The notes under the pieces were generated by a model. That model did no database searches and was not told the origin of the DNA. It saw only the letters and a program-made list of their open reading frames with translations. Positions 26,661-35,761 of a stretch of DNA of 64,000 nucleotides are shown here, in pieces; within the stretch, counting starts at the first letter, position 1, and every line of letters starts with the position of its first letter. The stretch lies in NCBI GenBank assembly GCA_964486215.1, contig CAZALI010000002.1, positions 1-64,000 of the forward strand, in the 5' to 3' direction. This stretch comes from RUG343 sp964486215 (GTDB taxonomy: Bacteria; Bacillota_I; Bacilli_A; RF39; UBA660). A program made the position numbers and the translations under genes.

Positions 26661-27872
26661 ATGAATTTTGATGATGATTATAATAATAGTGAATTTGCTT
26701 CAGCAATAGAGAATATTAAATCAGCTTTATATGATATTACTTCTACTATTAATGTGAAGATATATAATCTTAATGGTGTTGATGATGAAGATGCAGTTGC
26801 TTTTAAAGAAGAGTTAAATGCTAGACTTATGAATATCATTAAGAACAGTAATGATATGTTAAATGATATATCTGCTGTGGATAAATATATTGATTATGGT
26901 GAATTAGTAGATGAAGATAATGACATTATTGAAAATGAAGAAGAAGATGAAGAAGTTAATTTAAATAATAAAGATATGGATCATATAGAAGTAGATGAAT
27001 CAGAAGAAGAAGAACCTGAGGAAAATACAGAGGAAGAAAATACAGATGCTACTGATTTAGCTGATAAGTTGAATGCTATAGTTTCTTCTTCAAATGAAGA
27101 GAGTACTCCAAAAGAAGAAACTTCTGAAGAAACTACGGAAGATGAGCCTACTGAGGATGAAACTGAAGGAGTTGAAGAAACTACTGAGGAACCTGAAGAA
27201 TCCCCAGTAGAAGAACCTGAGGAAGAAGATACTGATAACTCTACCGAAGATAGTGAGGAAGAAACAGATGATGAAGAAGCAACTGAAGATAATTCGGAAG
27301 AAGAAGTAGCAAATATATTTAATACTGAAACACCTGTTGAGGATAGTGATTCTGAAGTAAAAATTCCAGATATAGAAACTAACGAAGAATCTACTGAGAA
27401 ATCATCTGAAGAAGAAAATGCAGATATTTCATCAGAAGAAAGTGAAAATAAAGTTACTGAAGAGTCTGAAGAATCTACAGAAGAAGAACCTGAGGAAGAG
27501 AGTACTGATAATTCAGTTGAAGAGACTAATACTGATACTAGTGAAGTTTCAGAACAGAATAATGATGAGACTCCTGAAGAAGATAATATTAAGACTAGTT
27601 TCACAGTTAATAAAGGTAATAAAGATTTGCCTAAGGCTATACTTGTTACTACTAAGCAATATAATAATTTGCTTGAAAGTTTATCTTCACAGAAAGCTTT
27701 ATGTAAATTTAGAAATTTATTAACAACAACTTCTGATATATCAAATGATGTAGACTTAGAGATGTTAATGAATCAAGCTAATGATTTGTATAAGAGTGGA
27801 GATATTAAAGGAGCAGAGGAAATATATAATAAAATTAGTGAAATAAATGCTAATAAAACTGAAAATAATTAG
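26661..27872 (+). CDS. Highly acidic Glu/Thr/Ser-rich protein
   Basis: 403 residues. ATG 26661 is 6 nt after AGAGGTG; an in-frame ATG at 26643 lacks a ribosome-binding site. The N-terminal 100 residues and the C-terminal 85 (KAILVTTKQYNNLL...ANDLYKSGDIKGAEEIYNKI, TPR-like helices) look folded. Residues about 100-310 are a low-complexity acidic linker of EE/TE/EPEE repeats. No signal peptide. Function unknown; length of the linker may vary between strains. Confidence 0.7.
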   Translation: MNFDDDYNNSEFASAIENIKSALYDITSTINVKIYNLNGVDDEDAVAFKEELNARLMNIIKNSNDMLNDISAVDKYIDYGELVDEDNDIIENEEEDEEVNLNNKDMDHIEVDESEEEEPEENTEEENTDATDLADKLNAIVSSSNEESTPKEETSEETTEDEPTEDETEGVEETTEEPEESPVEEPEEEDTDNSTEDSEEETDDEEATEDNSEEEVANIFNTETPVEDSDSEVKIPDIETNEESTEKSSEEENADISSEESENKVTEESEESTEEEPEEESTDNSVEETNTDTSEVSEQNNDETPEEDNIKTSFTVNKGNKDLPKAILVTTKQYNNLLESLSSQKALCKFRNLLTTTSDISNDVDLEMLMNQANDLYKSGDIKGAEEIYNKISEINANKTENN

Positions 27873-27902
27873 TAGTTAGTAAAAATATTAAGGAGGAAGA
27901 GT

Positions 27903-28937
27903 ATGAAAAGTAACAAAATGAACCAGATAGCTTATATACTTATCATATCTTCTCTTTTTATTTTTGCTTTAGCTTCGTATGTATCTCTTGATAAAGTAAA
28001 TATTTATTCTAATGAAGAAAGAACATATGGTGAAATTAGTGTTACTACTAAACCTGAAGAAGAAATAGAAAAAAATGATGATACTAAAAATATTACTGCC
28101 GAGGATAATAAATCTGGATCTAAGCCTTCTAATAGTAGTAATGGTGGAAAGAGTAGTAGTTCTACAGGCAAGACTAGTACTTCTGGTACAGCAGGTAGTA
28201 AAGGAAATACTAGTAACAAGAGTATTAATAATAAACCCACACCCACTCCTAATTACGTAGATGTGAATAATGCAGCTCGTATAAGTTTGGAAAATCAATA
28301 TAATATTAATATTTTATATGGAAAAGAAACAAATGGTTATGTAGTAGGTGGTATGAATACTATAGCTCTTAGTGATACTAATAGGATTGCTAGAGCTATA
28401 AACAGTTTAAGAATATGTTTATCACGTTACCCAGCTAATATATTTAGAGAAACTACTTCTGTTTATCCATTAAATATTTATTTAATTGATAAATTTTCTA
28501 CTAACAATGTTACTGGTGTTACTGATTCAACTACTAGGACAGTATCTATTTCTATCGCAACAGCTTATTCATTTGATGTTAGTTTACATCATGAAATGTT
28601 TCACTATTTAGAGCATTATATATTTTATAAAGGTGGATCTTACAATACTTGGAATTCACTAAATCCTACGGGATTTACTTATGGTAATGTTAATAGTAAT
28701 TGGGCATTTTCTAAGACACAAAGTCCAGATGCTTACTTTGTTAATGATTATGCTATGTATAGTGATGCTGAAGATAGAGCTTCTACTTTTGAATATATGA
28801 CTGCTGGTTATAAAGCTAGTTGTTTGAATAATGGTAAGCCTGTTTATAAAAAAGCTAAATATATGGCTCAAACTATGGAATATTATTTAAATAGTGTGAG
28901 CCCAAGTGTTACGGAATATTGGGAAAGGTACTTATGA
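27903..28937 (+). CDS. Membrane-anchored putative zinc metallopeptidase (HEMFH zincin)
   Basis: 344 residues. N-terminal TM (IAYILIISSLFIFALASYVSL), a Ser/Gly/Thr-rich linker to about residue 118, then a globular domain. HEMFH (230-234) is a HExxH zinc site within LHHEMFHYLEHY; SDAEDRASTFEYM, about 55 residues later, may give the third ligand and Glu. Probably an extracytoplasmic protease or wall-associated hydrolase. RBS GGAGG; the stop overlaps the NUDIX start (ATGA). Confidence 0.7.
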   Translation: MKSNKMNQIAYILIISSLFIFALASYVSLDKVNIYSNEERTYGEISVTTKPEEEIEKNDDTKNITAEDNKSGSKPSNSSNGGKSSSSTGKTSTSGTAGSKGNTSNKSINNKPTPTPNYVDVNNAARISLENQYNINILYGKETNGYVVGGMNTIALSDTNRIARAINSLRICLSRYPANIFRETTSVYPLNIYLIDKFSTNNVTGVTDSTTRTVSISIATAYSFDVSLHHEMFHYLEHYIFYKGGSYNTWNSLNPTGFTYGNVNSNWAFSKTQSPDAYFVNDYAMYSDAEDRASTFEYMTAGYKASCLNNGKPVYKKAKYMAQTMEYYLNSVSPSVTEYWERYL

Positions 28938-29455
28938 AAAAGATAATAATAAATGATAGTAATATAGATGATAAAGATATAGATTACTCTGTAGTTAGAG
29001 TTAAAGCTATAATTGTTAATAGTGAAAATAGTGTTATTATGGAACATAATAATAATACGTTTCAATTACCTGGTGGTCATGTAGAACAAGAAGATTTAAA
29101 AGAAGCTTTAAAAAGAGAAATCTTAGAAGAATGTGGAATATCTAATGTAGAAATAGGAGAACCATTTCTAAATATTGTTACTTATGATAATGATTATTTT
29201 GGAAGCTCTAAGAAAGTATTAAATAAGATATATTACTTTGATGTTTATACTGATGAGACTCCTGATTTTAAGAAGACAAGATATGATATTTTAGAATCGA
29301 AAACTCCTTTTAGATTGTTTTATGTAGATATGAATAAGGTTAAAGACTTTATAGAGGAAGAAAAGACTAAGAAAAATATAGAAGAAGCTATTGCGAGAGA
29401 ATTAAATTTAGTTTTTGATGCTTATAAATATATTAAAGATGATGAGATTATATAG
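28934..29455 (+). CDS. NUDIX hydrolase
   Basis: 173 residues from ATG 28934 (ATGA overlap; GGGAAAGG as Shine-Dalgarno). Complete Nudix box G-x5-E-x7-REILEECGI in GGHVEQEDLKEALKREILEECGI, preceded by FQLPGG. Hydrolyses a nucleoside diphosphate linked to another moiety; substrate unclear. Confidence 0.85.
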   Translation: MKKIIINDSNIDDKDIDYSVVRVKAIIVNSENSVIMEHNNNTFQLPGGHVEQEDLKEALKREILEECGISNVEIGEPFLNIVTYDNDYFGSSKKVLNKIYYFDVYTDETPDFKKTRYDILESKTPFRLFYVDMNKVKDFIEEEKTKKNIEEAIARELNLVFDAYKYIKDDEII

Positions 29456-29481
29456 TTATATAATCTTTTTTTTGATATAAT
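29445..29481 (+). terminator. Terminator fused to extended -10 promoter
   Basis: AGATTATA (29445-29452) / TATAATCT (29459-29466), T-run and TGATATAAT (29473-29481) for the ABC operon. Confidence 0.7.
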
Positions 29482-29498
29482 ATATCTGGTGATTGATT

Positions 29499-30194
29499 AT
29501 GGAATTGGTTATTAAAGACTTATATAAAAGTTATGATAAGAAAGAAGTATTAAAAAACATTGATTTTACTTTTAAAGATAATAAGATATATGGTCTTATT
29601 GGTAGAAATGGAGCAGGTAAAACTACTTTCTTTAATTCTTTAAATGAAGATATAGAAATTAATAGTGGTAGTTTTACTTTGGATGGAGAAAAACTTAATT
29701 CTAATGATATTGGTTATGTTTTATCTACACCAATAGTACCTGAATTTTTAACTGCCAGAGAGTTTTTAACTTTCTTTTTAGAAACACATAAAGATACAAT
29801 AAAAGATGTTAAAGACTTAGATTATTACTTTGACTTAGTATCTCTAGATAAGAGTGATCAAGATAAGCTATTAAAAGATTATTCTCATGGTATGAAGAAT
29901 AAAATACAATTACTTATAAATGTTATTAGTAATACTAAAGTAATATTATTAGATGAACCTCTTGTATCTCTTGATGTACTTGCTCAAGAAAATATTAAAA
30001 AATTATTAAAGAGTTTAAAGAAAGATCATATAATTATTTTTTCAACACATATATTAGAGATAGCTTTAGATATATGCGATGATATTATATTACTTAAAGA
30101 TATGCATTTTGAAGAGATTAAGAAGTCTAATTTAGGTACTAAGAAGTATAAAGATAAAATATTAAGTGCTTTGAAGGAAGATAAAGATGCTTAG
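29499..30194 (+). CDS. ABC transporter ATP-binding protein
   Basis: 231 residues from ATG 29499 (GGTGAT upstream). Walker A GRNGAGKTT, signature YSHGMKNK (variant of LSGGQ as in EcsA/BcrA-type exporters), Walker B VILLDEPL, H-loop STH. Pairs with the permease that overlaps it by 8 nt; together an exporter of unknown cargo. Confidence 0.88.
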   Translation: MELVIKDLYKSYDKKEVLKNIDFTFKDNKIYGLIGRNGAGKTTFFNSLNEDIEINSGSFTLDGEKLNSNDIGYVLSTPIVPEFLTAREFLTFFLETHKDTIKDVKDLDYYFDLVSLDKSDQDKLLKDYSHGMKNKIQLLINVISNTKVILLDEPLVSLDVLAQENIKKLLKSLKKDHIIIFSTHILEIALDICDDIILLKDMHFEEIKKSNLGTKKYKDKILSALKEDKDA

Positions 30195-31755
30195 TACTTT
30201 TTTAAGAATACTAAAAATAGATTCATATTATAGTATGAATTCATATATTTATAATATGAGAAAGTTACCAGTAATGGATGATTTACTACCTGCGGATGCC
30301 TATAAATATCAAAGCATTAAAATAATGGGCTTTGTTTTTGGATTACTTAAATTTATTTTTACGGCATTAGTATTAAAGATAATTTATTTTTCAGTAATAT
30401 TCTTTGTAGCAGGTATATTAGCTGGTAAAGCTAGTAATAATTTTGTATACATATTCGTTATAATTTGTTTACTTGGTATGTTTATTAATGATAATACTAT
30501 TTTAGCTACTAGTACTGAGAAATACTTTTCTATTGTTTTATTTAAAATAGATGCTTTAGAGTATACAAAGATTAGTCTTATATCTACTATGATACTTTCT
30601 TTTATATTTAACTTTTTAGCTTTACTTGTATTTAATGGACAATTACATTTATCTATATCTATGATACTTACTTTAGTAATGTTTGATATTAGTTTAATTT
30701 TTATAGGCGAAGTTATAAATTTAGTTTATTATAAGAAATTTAAAGTACCTTGGTATAGTAATTTAAAATTATATTTTACAGTATTATTTTCTTTTTTAGC
30801 TATAGCTAGCCTATGTAATTTTGGAGCTTCTATTGATTTTAAAACTTTAAATATAATTACTATATTTACTAGTATACTTGCTGTAATATCATATATTTAT
30901 TTAATTAATGTTAAAGATTATAAGAGAATTTATAAAGAACTTAATACGTATGAAAGAATAATGAATAAGAGTAATAATGAGAGTCAGTCAAGAGCTCGTT
31001 TAGTTGCGATTAAGAATAAAGATAGAGAAATTGAAGAAAAGAAAATTAAAAATAAGCATGGTTATGATTTGTTTAATACGATATTTTTTGAAAGACATAA
31101 GAATATTCTATATAGAAGCTTAAGAACTTATAGTATTGTTCTTTGTGTAATATTTATAGTATTAATATACTTAGTTTATAATATGGAAGGTGTTTCTGAG
31201 AAGGTAACTAATATTCTTAGTGTGAGAATGGGACTTATAGCATTTATTATGTATTTTGTGAATAGAGGGGCTATTATGACACAAGCTATGTTTTATAACT
31301 GTGATCATGCTATGCTTAAATATAATTTCTATAGAGAAAGTGAAGTAATACTAGGATTATTTAAAAGAAGGTTAATTTCTTTAACTAAAGCTAATCTTTT
31401 ACCAGCTTTTATAATTAGTATAGGTGTATGTATACTTCTATATATTACTGGTACTAAGAGTATATTATTAATGACTTATTATACTATTTATATAATGGTT
31501 TCTAGTATATTCTTTTCTATTCATTACTTAGTACTTTATTATTTATTACAACCATATAATAAAGATATGAGGATAACTAATTATCATTACTCTTTGATAG
31601 TTGGATTAACTTATGTCATTATATATTTCTTATTCCAATTAGAAATTAATGGTATGTTACTTTCTGCTATTGTAATTATATTTACTATTATTTATACATT
31701 ACTAAGTTTATTCTTAGTTAAAAAGTTTGCTCCTAAGACTTTTAAAATAAAATAG
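30187..31755 (+). CDS. ABC transporter permease
   Basis: 522 residues with about 12 hydrophobic helices in two groups, separated by a basic cytoplasmic stretch (about residues 250-300). Starts inside the ATPase gene, a sign of coupled translation. No specific permease family recognised. Confidence 0.75.
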   Translation: MLSTFLRILKIDSYYSMNSYIYNMRKLPVMDDLLPADAYKYQSIKIMGFVFGLLKFIFTALVLKIIYFSVIFFVAGILAGKASNNFVYIFVIICLLGMFINDNTILATSTEKYFSIVLFKIDALEYTKISLISTMILSFIFNFLALLVFNGQLHLSISMILTLVMFDISLIFIGEVINLVYYKKFKVPWYSNLKLYFTVLFSFLAIASLCNFGASIDFKTLNIITIFTSILAVISYIYLINVKDYKRIYKELNTYERIMNKSNNESQSRARLVAIKNKDREIEEKKIKNKHGYDLFNTIFFERHKNILYRSLRTYSIVLCVIFIVLIYLVYNMEGVSEKVTNILSVRMGLIAFIMYFVNRGAIMTQAMFYNCDHAMLKYNFYRESEVILGLFKRRLISLTKANLLPAFIISIGVCILLYITGTKSILLMTYYTIYIMVSSIFFSIHYLVLYYLLQPYNKDMRITNYHYSLIVGLTYVIIYFLFQLEINGMLLSAIVIIFTIIYTLLSLFLVKKFAPKTFKIK

Positions 31756-31778
31756 AACTACAAATGTAGTTCTTTTTC
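31750..31778. terminator. Bidirectional terminator
   Basis: AGAACTAC (31754-31761) / GTAGTTCT (31766-31773) between convergent genes, with T-run on the plus side. Confidence 0.75.
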
Positions 31779-32495
31779 TATCTCTTTAAATACTTCTCCA
31801 ATAGAAGTATTTATGACAATATCACATATATGATTATATGGAGTTATTTGTTTATTTATTAGCACAATATGTTTACCTCTAAAGTAATTTATTAATCCAG
31901 CAGCAGGATAGACATTTAGAGATGTTCCTCCAATTATTAGTAGATCAGCAGTACTTATTTCTTTTATAGCTCTAGTTATAGCTTCATCATTTAATGGTTC
32001 TTCATATAAGACAACATCTGGTTTAATAATAGCATTATCATCTGTACATCTAGGTATATCTTTAGAATTAAAAATATATTTTTCATCATAGAATTTATGA
32101 CATTTAGTACAATAATTTCTCTTTATAGATCCATGTAGTTCAATGACTCTTTTTGAGCCAGCTTCTATGTCAAAACCATCTATGTTTTGAGTAATAATAC
32201 TACTTAGAAGATTATGATCTTCTAATTTTTTTAATACTTTATGAGTAATATTAGGTTTATACTTAGTAGAATTTAATTTATCTTTATAAAATTTATAGAA
32301 TTCATCTGGTTTATTCATAAAGAAAGTATGTGAAAGAATTTCTTCTGGTGGATAATCATATTTCTCATTATATAGACCATCTTTTGATCTAAAATCTTTT
32401 AGACCAGATTCTGTTGAGACGCCAGCTCCACCAAAAAAAACTGTTTTCTTTGATTCTTTTATATAACTTATTAATTTTAAAATATCATTTTTCAT
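31758..32495 (-). CDS. Sir2 family NAD-dependent protein deacylase
   Basis: 245 residues. GGAGVSTESGLKDFRSKDGLY, TQNIDGFD, catalytic His in ELHGS, and IIGGTSLNVYPAAG match sirtuins. The zinc knuckle has C-x2-C (YCTKCHKF) but the second pair is PRCTDDN, with the fourth Cys replaced by Asp, so zinc binding may be altered. Removes acyl groups from lysines using NAD+. Minus strand, divergent from the PLP enzyme. Confidence 0.88.
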   Translation of the reverse strand: MKNDILKLISYIKESKKTVFFGGAGVSTESGLKDFRSKDGLYNEKYDYPPEEILSHTFFMNKPDEFYKFYKDKLNSTKYKPNITHKVLKKLEDHNLLSSIITQNIDGFDIEAGSKRVIELHGSIKRNYCTKCHKFYDEKYIFNSKDIPRCTDDNAIIKPDVVLYEEPLNDEAITRAIKEISTADLLIIGGTSLNVYPAAGLINYFRGKHIVLINKQITPYNHICDIVINTSIGEVFKEIEKELHL

Positions 32496-32529
32496 ATTAT
32501 CACAGATTCATTTTAACATATTTGATTTA

Positions 32530-32558
32530 GTTATGTCTATGGAGTATAATTTATGTGA
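32530..32558 (+). promoter_or_regulatory. Promoter of PLP-enzyme gene
   Basis: TTGATT-17 bp-TATAAT-type arrangement starting in the divergent intergenic region (around 32522-32551), upstream of GGAGAG. Confidence 0.45.
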
Positions 32559-32570
32559 TTGGAGAGAAGT

Positions 32571-33821
32571 ATGTATAGTGATTTTAATATAGATGAGAAA
32601 TTAGTTAAATTAGCAAATGAGAGTGAAGAAGATTTAAAAGAAGAGTTTAAAAAAATAGATGACATATCTTTTTTATGGACTTCTAGAGTATTAAAAGCTT
32701 TTCAAGATATAGATGTGAATACCAGTGATTTTAATGAAGTAATTGGCTATGGTTATGAAGATACTGGTCGTGATAAATTAGAAGAGATATATGCCAAGAT
32801 ATTTGGTACTGAGGATGCTTTAGTTAGACCTCAAATTATGAGTGGTACACATGCTCTTACTTTATGTTTGAGTGGTTTATTAAAACATGGAGATACTATG
32901 ATTAGTATTTCTGGAATACCATACGATACTATTAGAACTGTTATTGGTACTGAAGGAGATAGTGAGTCATCATTACTTGCAAATGGAATAAAATATGAAG
33001 AAATAGATTTAATAGATAATGATTTTGATTATGAAACTATTTCTAAAAGACTTAGTAAGAATGATGTTAAGTTAGTTGAAATACAAAGGTCTCTTGGTTA
33101 TGCTCCTAGAAAGAGTTTAACTATAGCTAAAATAGAGAAAGTAATTAAAACTATTAGAGAAGTTAATAAAGATGTTATAATATTGGTAGATAATTGTTAT
33201 GGAGATTTTGTAGAAGATAGAGAACCAACTCATGTAGGAGCAGATGTTATTATGAGTTCTCTAATGAAGAATCTTGGATCTGGTATAGCTACTAGTGGAG
33301 GGTATATTGTTGGTAAGAAAAAGTACATTAATCTAATAGCTGAAAGATTAACTGCTCCAGGTGTTGGAAAAGATATGGGAGCTAATTTTAATGTATTAAC
33401 TACTTATTATAAAGGTTTATACTTTGCACCTAGTGTTGTAGCAGCTGCATTAAAGACAATGACTTTTGCTGCATATATGTTAGAAAAGTTAAATTATAAA
33501 GTTACTCCTAAGTATAATGAAGAGAGAACTGATATAATTCAAGTTATAGAGTTAGGTAGTGAAGAAGCTCTAAAGAAGTTTTGTGAAGGATTACAGTTAG
33601 GTGGAGCAATTGAATCAAAGTTAAAACCAATTCCTTGTGAGATGCCAGGTTATCCACATGAAGAGATGATGGCTGGTTCTACGTTTATACCTTCTGCAAC
33701 AATAGAATTATCTTGTGATGGGCCAATCATACCACCTTATAGAGTTTATATGCAGGGTTCTTTAACTTATGATTATGGAAAATTAGGAATACTAATAGCT
33801 TTAAATAATATGGAGGGATAA
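32571..33821 (+). CDS. Methionine gamma-lyase family / 'aluminum resistance' PLP-dependent protein
   Basis: 416 residues from ATG 32571 (GGAGAG 6 nt upstream). Family features: VIGYGYEDTGRDKLE.IYA..FG.EDALVRPQIMSGTHAL, ILVDNCYGDFVE, PLP-lysine region MSSLMKNLGSGIATSGGYI, and the late GSTFIPSATIELSCDGPIIPPYRVYMQGSLTY. A Cys/Met-metabolism-type PLP enzyme; true substrate unknown. Confidence 0.9.
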   Translation: MYSDFNIDEKLVKLANESEEDLKEEFKKIDDISFLWTSRVLKAFQDIDVNTSDFNEVIGYGYEDTGRDKLEEIYAKIFGTEDALVRPQIMSGTHALTLCLSGLLKHGDTMISISGIPYDTIRTVIGTEGDSESSLLANGIKYEEIDLIDNDFDYETISKRLSKNDVKLVEIQRSLGYAPRKSLTIAKIEKVIKTIREVNKDVIILVDNCYGDFVEDREPTHVGADVIMSSLMKNLGSGIATSGGYIVGKKKYINLIAERLTAPGVGKDMGANFNVLTTYYKGLYFAPSVVAAALKTMTFAAYMLEKLNYKVTPKYNEERTDIIQVIELGSEEALKKFCEGLQLGGAIESKLKPIPCEMPGYPHEEMMAGSTFIPSATIELSCDGPIIPPYRVYMQGSLTYDYGKLGILIALNNMEG

Positions 33822-33822
33822 T

Positions 33823-34602
33823 ATGAAATGTAGAGTTTGTAAAACTATTAATGATGAAGATGCTTATTATTGTAAAAATTGTGGAGCTAGCTTAATAGCT
33901 GGTTTAGATGATGAAGATGATGACGTTAGAGTAATAAAAGAAAAAGAAGTAAAAACTAAGAATAGAACAAAAGTAAAAAATAAAAAAGAAGTAAAAAATA
34001 ATACTAAAGTTATTAAAGAAAAAGAACCTTCTAAAGGTAAGACTGGTATTATTGTTTTCTTAGTTATAATTATTTTATTACTCGGAGGAGTAGCTGCTTA
34101 TTTTGGTTATGATTATTATCAAAAGAATTATAATATCAAAGTACCTAATCTAGTAGGTATGGACTATGAAGATGCTGAAGTAGCAGTAGCTGAAGCTGAT
34201 TTAAAGATAAAGAAAGTTGAACAAGAGGATGAAGATTCTAATATAGATAAAGTAATTAAGCAGAGTAGAAGAGCTAATTCTAGAGTTAAAAAAGATACTG
34301 TTATTACAGTTACTGTAGGAATTAAAGATACTAGTTTTAAAGTTGGTAAATACATTGATATGGATATTAATGATGTTAAAGAATTACTAGATAAAGATAA
34401 TATTAAATACGATATAGAATACAATGAAGATTTATGTGATGATGATAAAGTATTAAAACAAGATCCAATGCCTGGTACAAAGATTAACTCTAAATATAAT
34501 ACTGTTGCTTTACTTGTTTGTCGTGAAGATAAATCTGTTGTAGTAGACAAAGATAAAGACGATAATGAAGAAAAAGATAGCGAAGATGAAGAAGATGAAT
34601 GA
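33823..34602 (+). CDS. Zinc-ribbon, single-TM protein with two PASTA domains
   Basis: 259 residues. N-terminal zinc ribbon (MKCRVCKTINDEDAYYCKNCGASL), Lys-rich linker, TM helix (TGIIVFLVIIILLLGGVAAYFGY, about 70-92), then two extracytoplasmic PASTA repeats (VPNLVGMDYEDAEVAVAEADLKI..., V.KYIDMDINDVKELLDKDNI...) and an acidic tail. PASTA domains sense muropeptides or wall precursors in Ser/Thr kinases; here the kinase is replaced by a zinc ribbon. Follows the PLP gene by 1 nt. Confidence 0.85.
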   Translation: MKCRVCKTINDEDAYYCKNCGASLIAGLDDEDDDVRVIKEKEVKTKNRTKVKNKKEVKNNTKVIKEKEPSKGKTGIIVFLVIIILLLGGVAAYFGYDYYQKNYNIKVPNLVGMDYEDAEVAVAEADLKIKKVEQEDEDSNIDKVIKQSRRANSRVKKDTVITVTVGIKDTSFKVGKYIDMDINDVKELLDKDNIKYDIEYNEDLCDDDKVLKQDPMPGTKINSKYNTVALLVCREDKSVVVDKDKDDNEEKDSEDEEDE

Positions 34603-35020
34603 AGTTAAATTATTAGGAGCTAATACTGTTAAGATAGATAAAAATAAGAGAATTAATATACCTAAATTTTCTAATATACAAGCTGATGATAAATTAGTTT
34701 CAAGAGTAGATCCTAGTGGAAACTTTGTTATATTCTATCCAGAAGAATATTTTGAAGAAAAGTCTAAAGAAATAGAAGAAGAACTACATCAAGACGTTTT
34801 AAATGGAGAATTAACTTCAGAAGAGAAGAGAAAAATACTTAGAAGTATTGGTAGTTCATTTATTCCTCCTATTAAAGTTGATTCTCATAGAAGAATTTCT
34901 TTAGATCCAGAGATATTTGAAAAATTAAAATTAGGTAGAGATTTATATTTAATAGCTAATGATAATAATACTTTAGAATTATATAAAGACGAAGATACTT
35001 ATAAGAGAATAAAGTCTTAA
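34595..35020 (+). CDS. MraZ-like double SpoVT/AbrB-fold protein
   Basis: 141 residues from ATG 34595, which overlaps the upstream stop (ATGAATGA). Two similar halves: ANTVKIDKNKRINIPKF...FVIFYPEEYFEE and PIKVDSHRRISLDPEIFEKL...LYLIANDNNTLELY, the MraZ duplication of the AbrB fold. It is not next to mraW/fts genes, so it may be a paralogous DNA-binding regulator. Earlier in-frame ATGs at 34565 and 34586 lack ribosome-binding sites. Confidence 0.65.
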   Translation: MNEVKLLGANTVKIDKNKRINIPKFSNIQADDKLVSRVDPSGNFVIFYPEEYFEEKSKEIEEELHQDVLNGELTSEEKRKILRSIGSSFIPPIKVDSHRRISLDPEIFEKLKLGRDLYLIANDNNTLELYKDEDTYKRIKS

Positions 35021-35074
35021 ATTGACAAAGTTAGTTATAAAATTATATAATTATTCTGTTCTTAAGGAGTTTTT

Positions 35075-35725
35075 ATGAGAATAAATTTTATTGGAAAAGT
35101 GCTTTGTTTGGTAAGTATTTTAATGGTAGTAACAGGTATTGTTGTATCTATCAAAGATAATGCCACTAAATTAGATACTGTACAAAGTGTTGATAAAAAT
35201 TTAACTGAAGTAGCTCTTACCGATAATAAAGTTGATGGTATTCAATTAAGAGCTAGTGAAGATAGCAATTTACAATTAGATGAGATGAATATGAATGTAG
35301 CACCTGGTACTTTAATTAGAGTAGTTGTATTTGATAATTTAACTAAAGAAGAGTTAGTCGCTAAATTAAATAGAGTACTTGGTGGTGCCATGAGTGGAAA
35401 AGGGGAACTCGTCGTAACAGAATCTTTAAAGAGAAAGATAAGCCCATACGTAGCGGCAGCTATCATGATGCATGAGACTGGTAATGGAAGTAGTAGTATG
35501 TGTCATACTTGCTATAACTTTGGTGGACAAAAAGGTTCTGGTTGTGGAGCATATCAGCGTTTTGCTTCAGTAGATGATGGTATGACGAAGATGATTGATA
35601 ATTTATATCGTAATTATTATGCTAAAGGTCTAACTACTATTGAAGCTATAGGTTCTAGGTATGCAGAAAGTGGTACATGGCCTGCTATGATACATAGTTA
35701 TGTCAATAAGATAAGAAGTAGCTAA
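35075..35725 (+). CDS. Exported muramidase/glucosaminidase-like protein
   Basis: 216 residues. N-terminal signal anchor (KVLCLVSILMVVTGIVVSI). The catalytic-type domain starts about residue 120: SPYVAAAIMMHETGNGSS (E in HETGNG as likely acid), CYNFGGQKGSGCGAYQRFASVDDGMTKMIDNLYRNYY, typical of lysozyme-like glucosaminidases. Acts on peptidoglycan, by inference. Promoter TTGACA...TATAAT at about 35032-35061; RBS AAGGAG. Confidence 0.75.
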   Translation: MRINFIGKVLCLVSILMVVTGIVVSIKDNATKLDTVQSVDKNLTEVALTDNKVDGIQLRASEDSNLQLDEMNMNVAPGTLIRVVVFDNLTKEELVAKLNRVLGGAMSGKGELVVTESLKRKISPYVAAAIMMHETGNGSSSMCHTCYNFGGQKGSGCGAYQRFASVDDGMTKMIDNLYRNYYAKGLTTIEAIGSRYAESGTWPAMIHSYVNKIRSS

Positions 35726-35726
35726 T

Positions 35727-35755
35727 TTGACTTTTAGCTACTTTTATGTTATAAT
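35727..35755 (+). promoter_or_regulatory. Promoter of the OLE-like RNA
   Basis: TTGACT (35727-35732), 17-bp spacer, TATAAT (35750-35755) with TG upstream. The spacer overlaps the inverted repeat GTAGCTAA...TTTAGCTAC that can terminate the upstream gene. Confidence 0.75.
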
Positions 35756-35761
35756 ACTTAC

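Noticed and set aside
26981..27604. 207-aa Ser-rich minus-strand ORF
   Set aside because: Antisense shadow of the acidic repeat gene; Ser-richness is the mirror of GAA/ACT codons and there is no ribosome-binding site.
34565..34595. Earlier ATG starts (34565, 34586) for the MraZ-like gene
   Set aside because: Both lie deep in the acidic tail codons of the PASTA gene with no Shine-Dalgarno; 34595 gives the normal MraZ-like N-terminus and an ATGA-type overlap.
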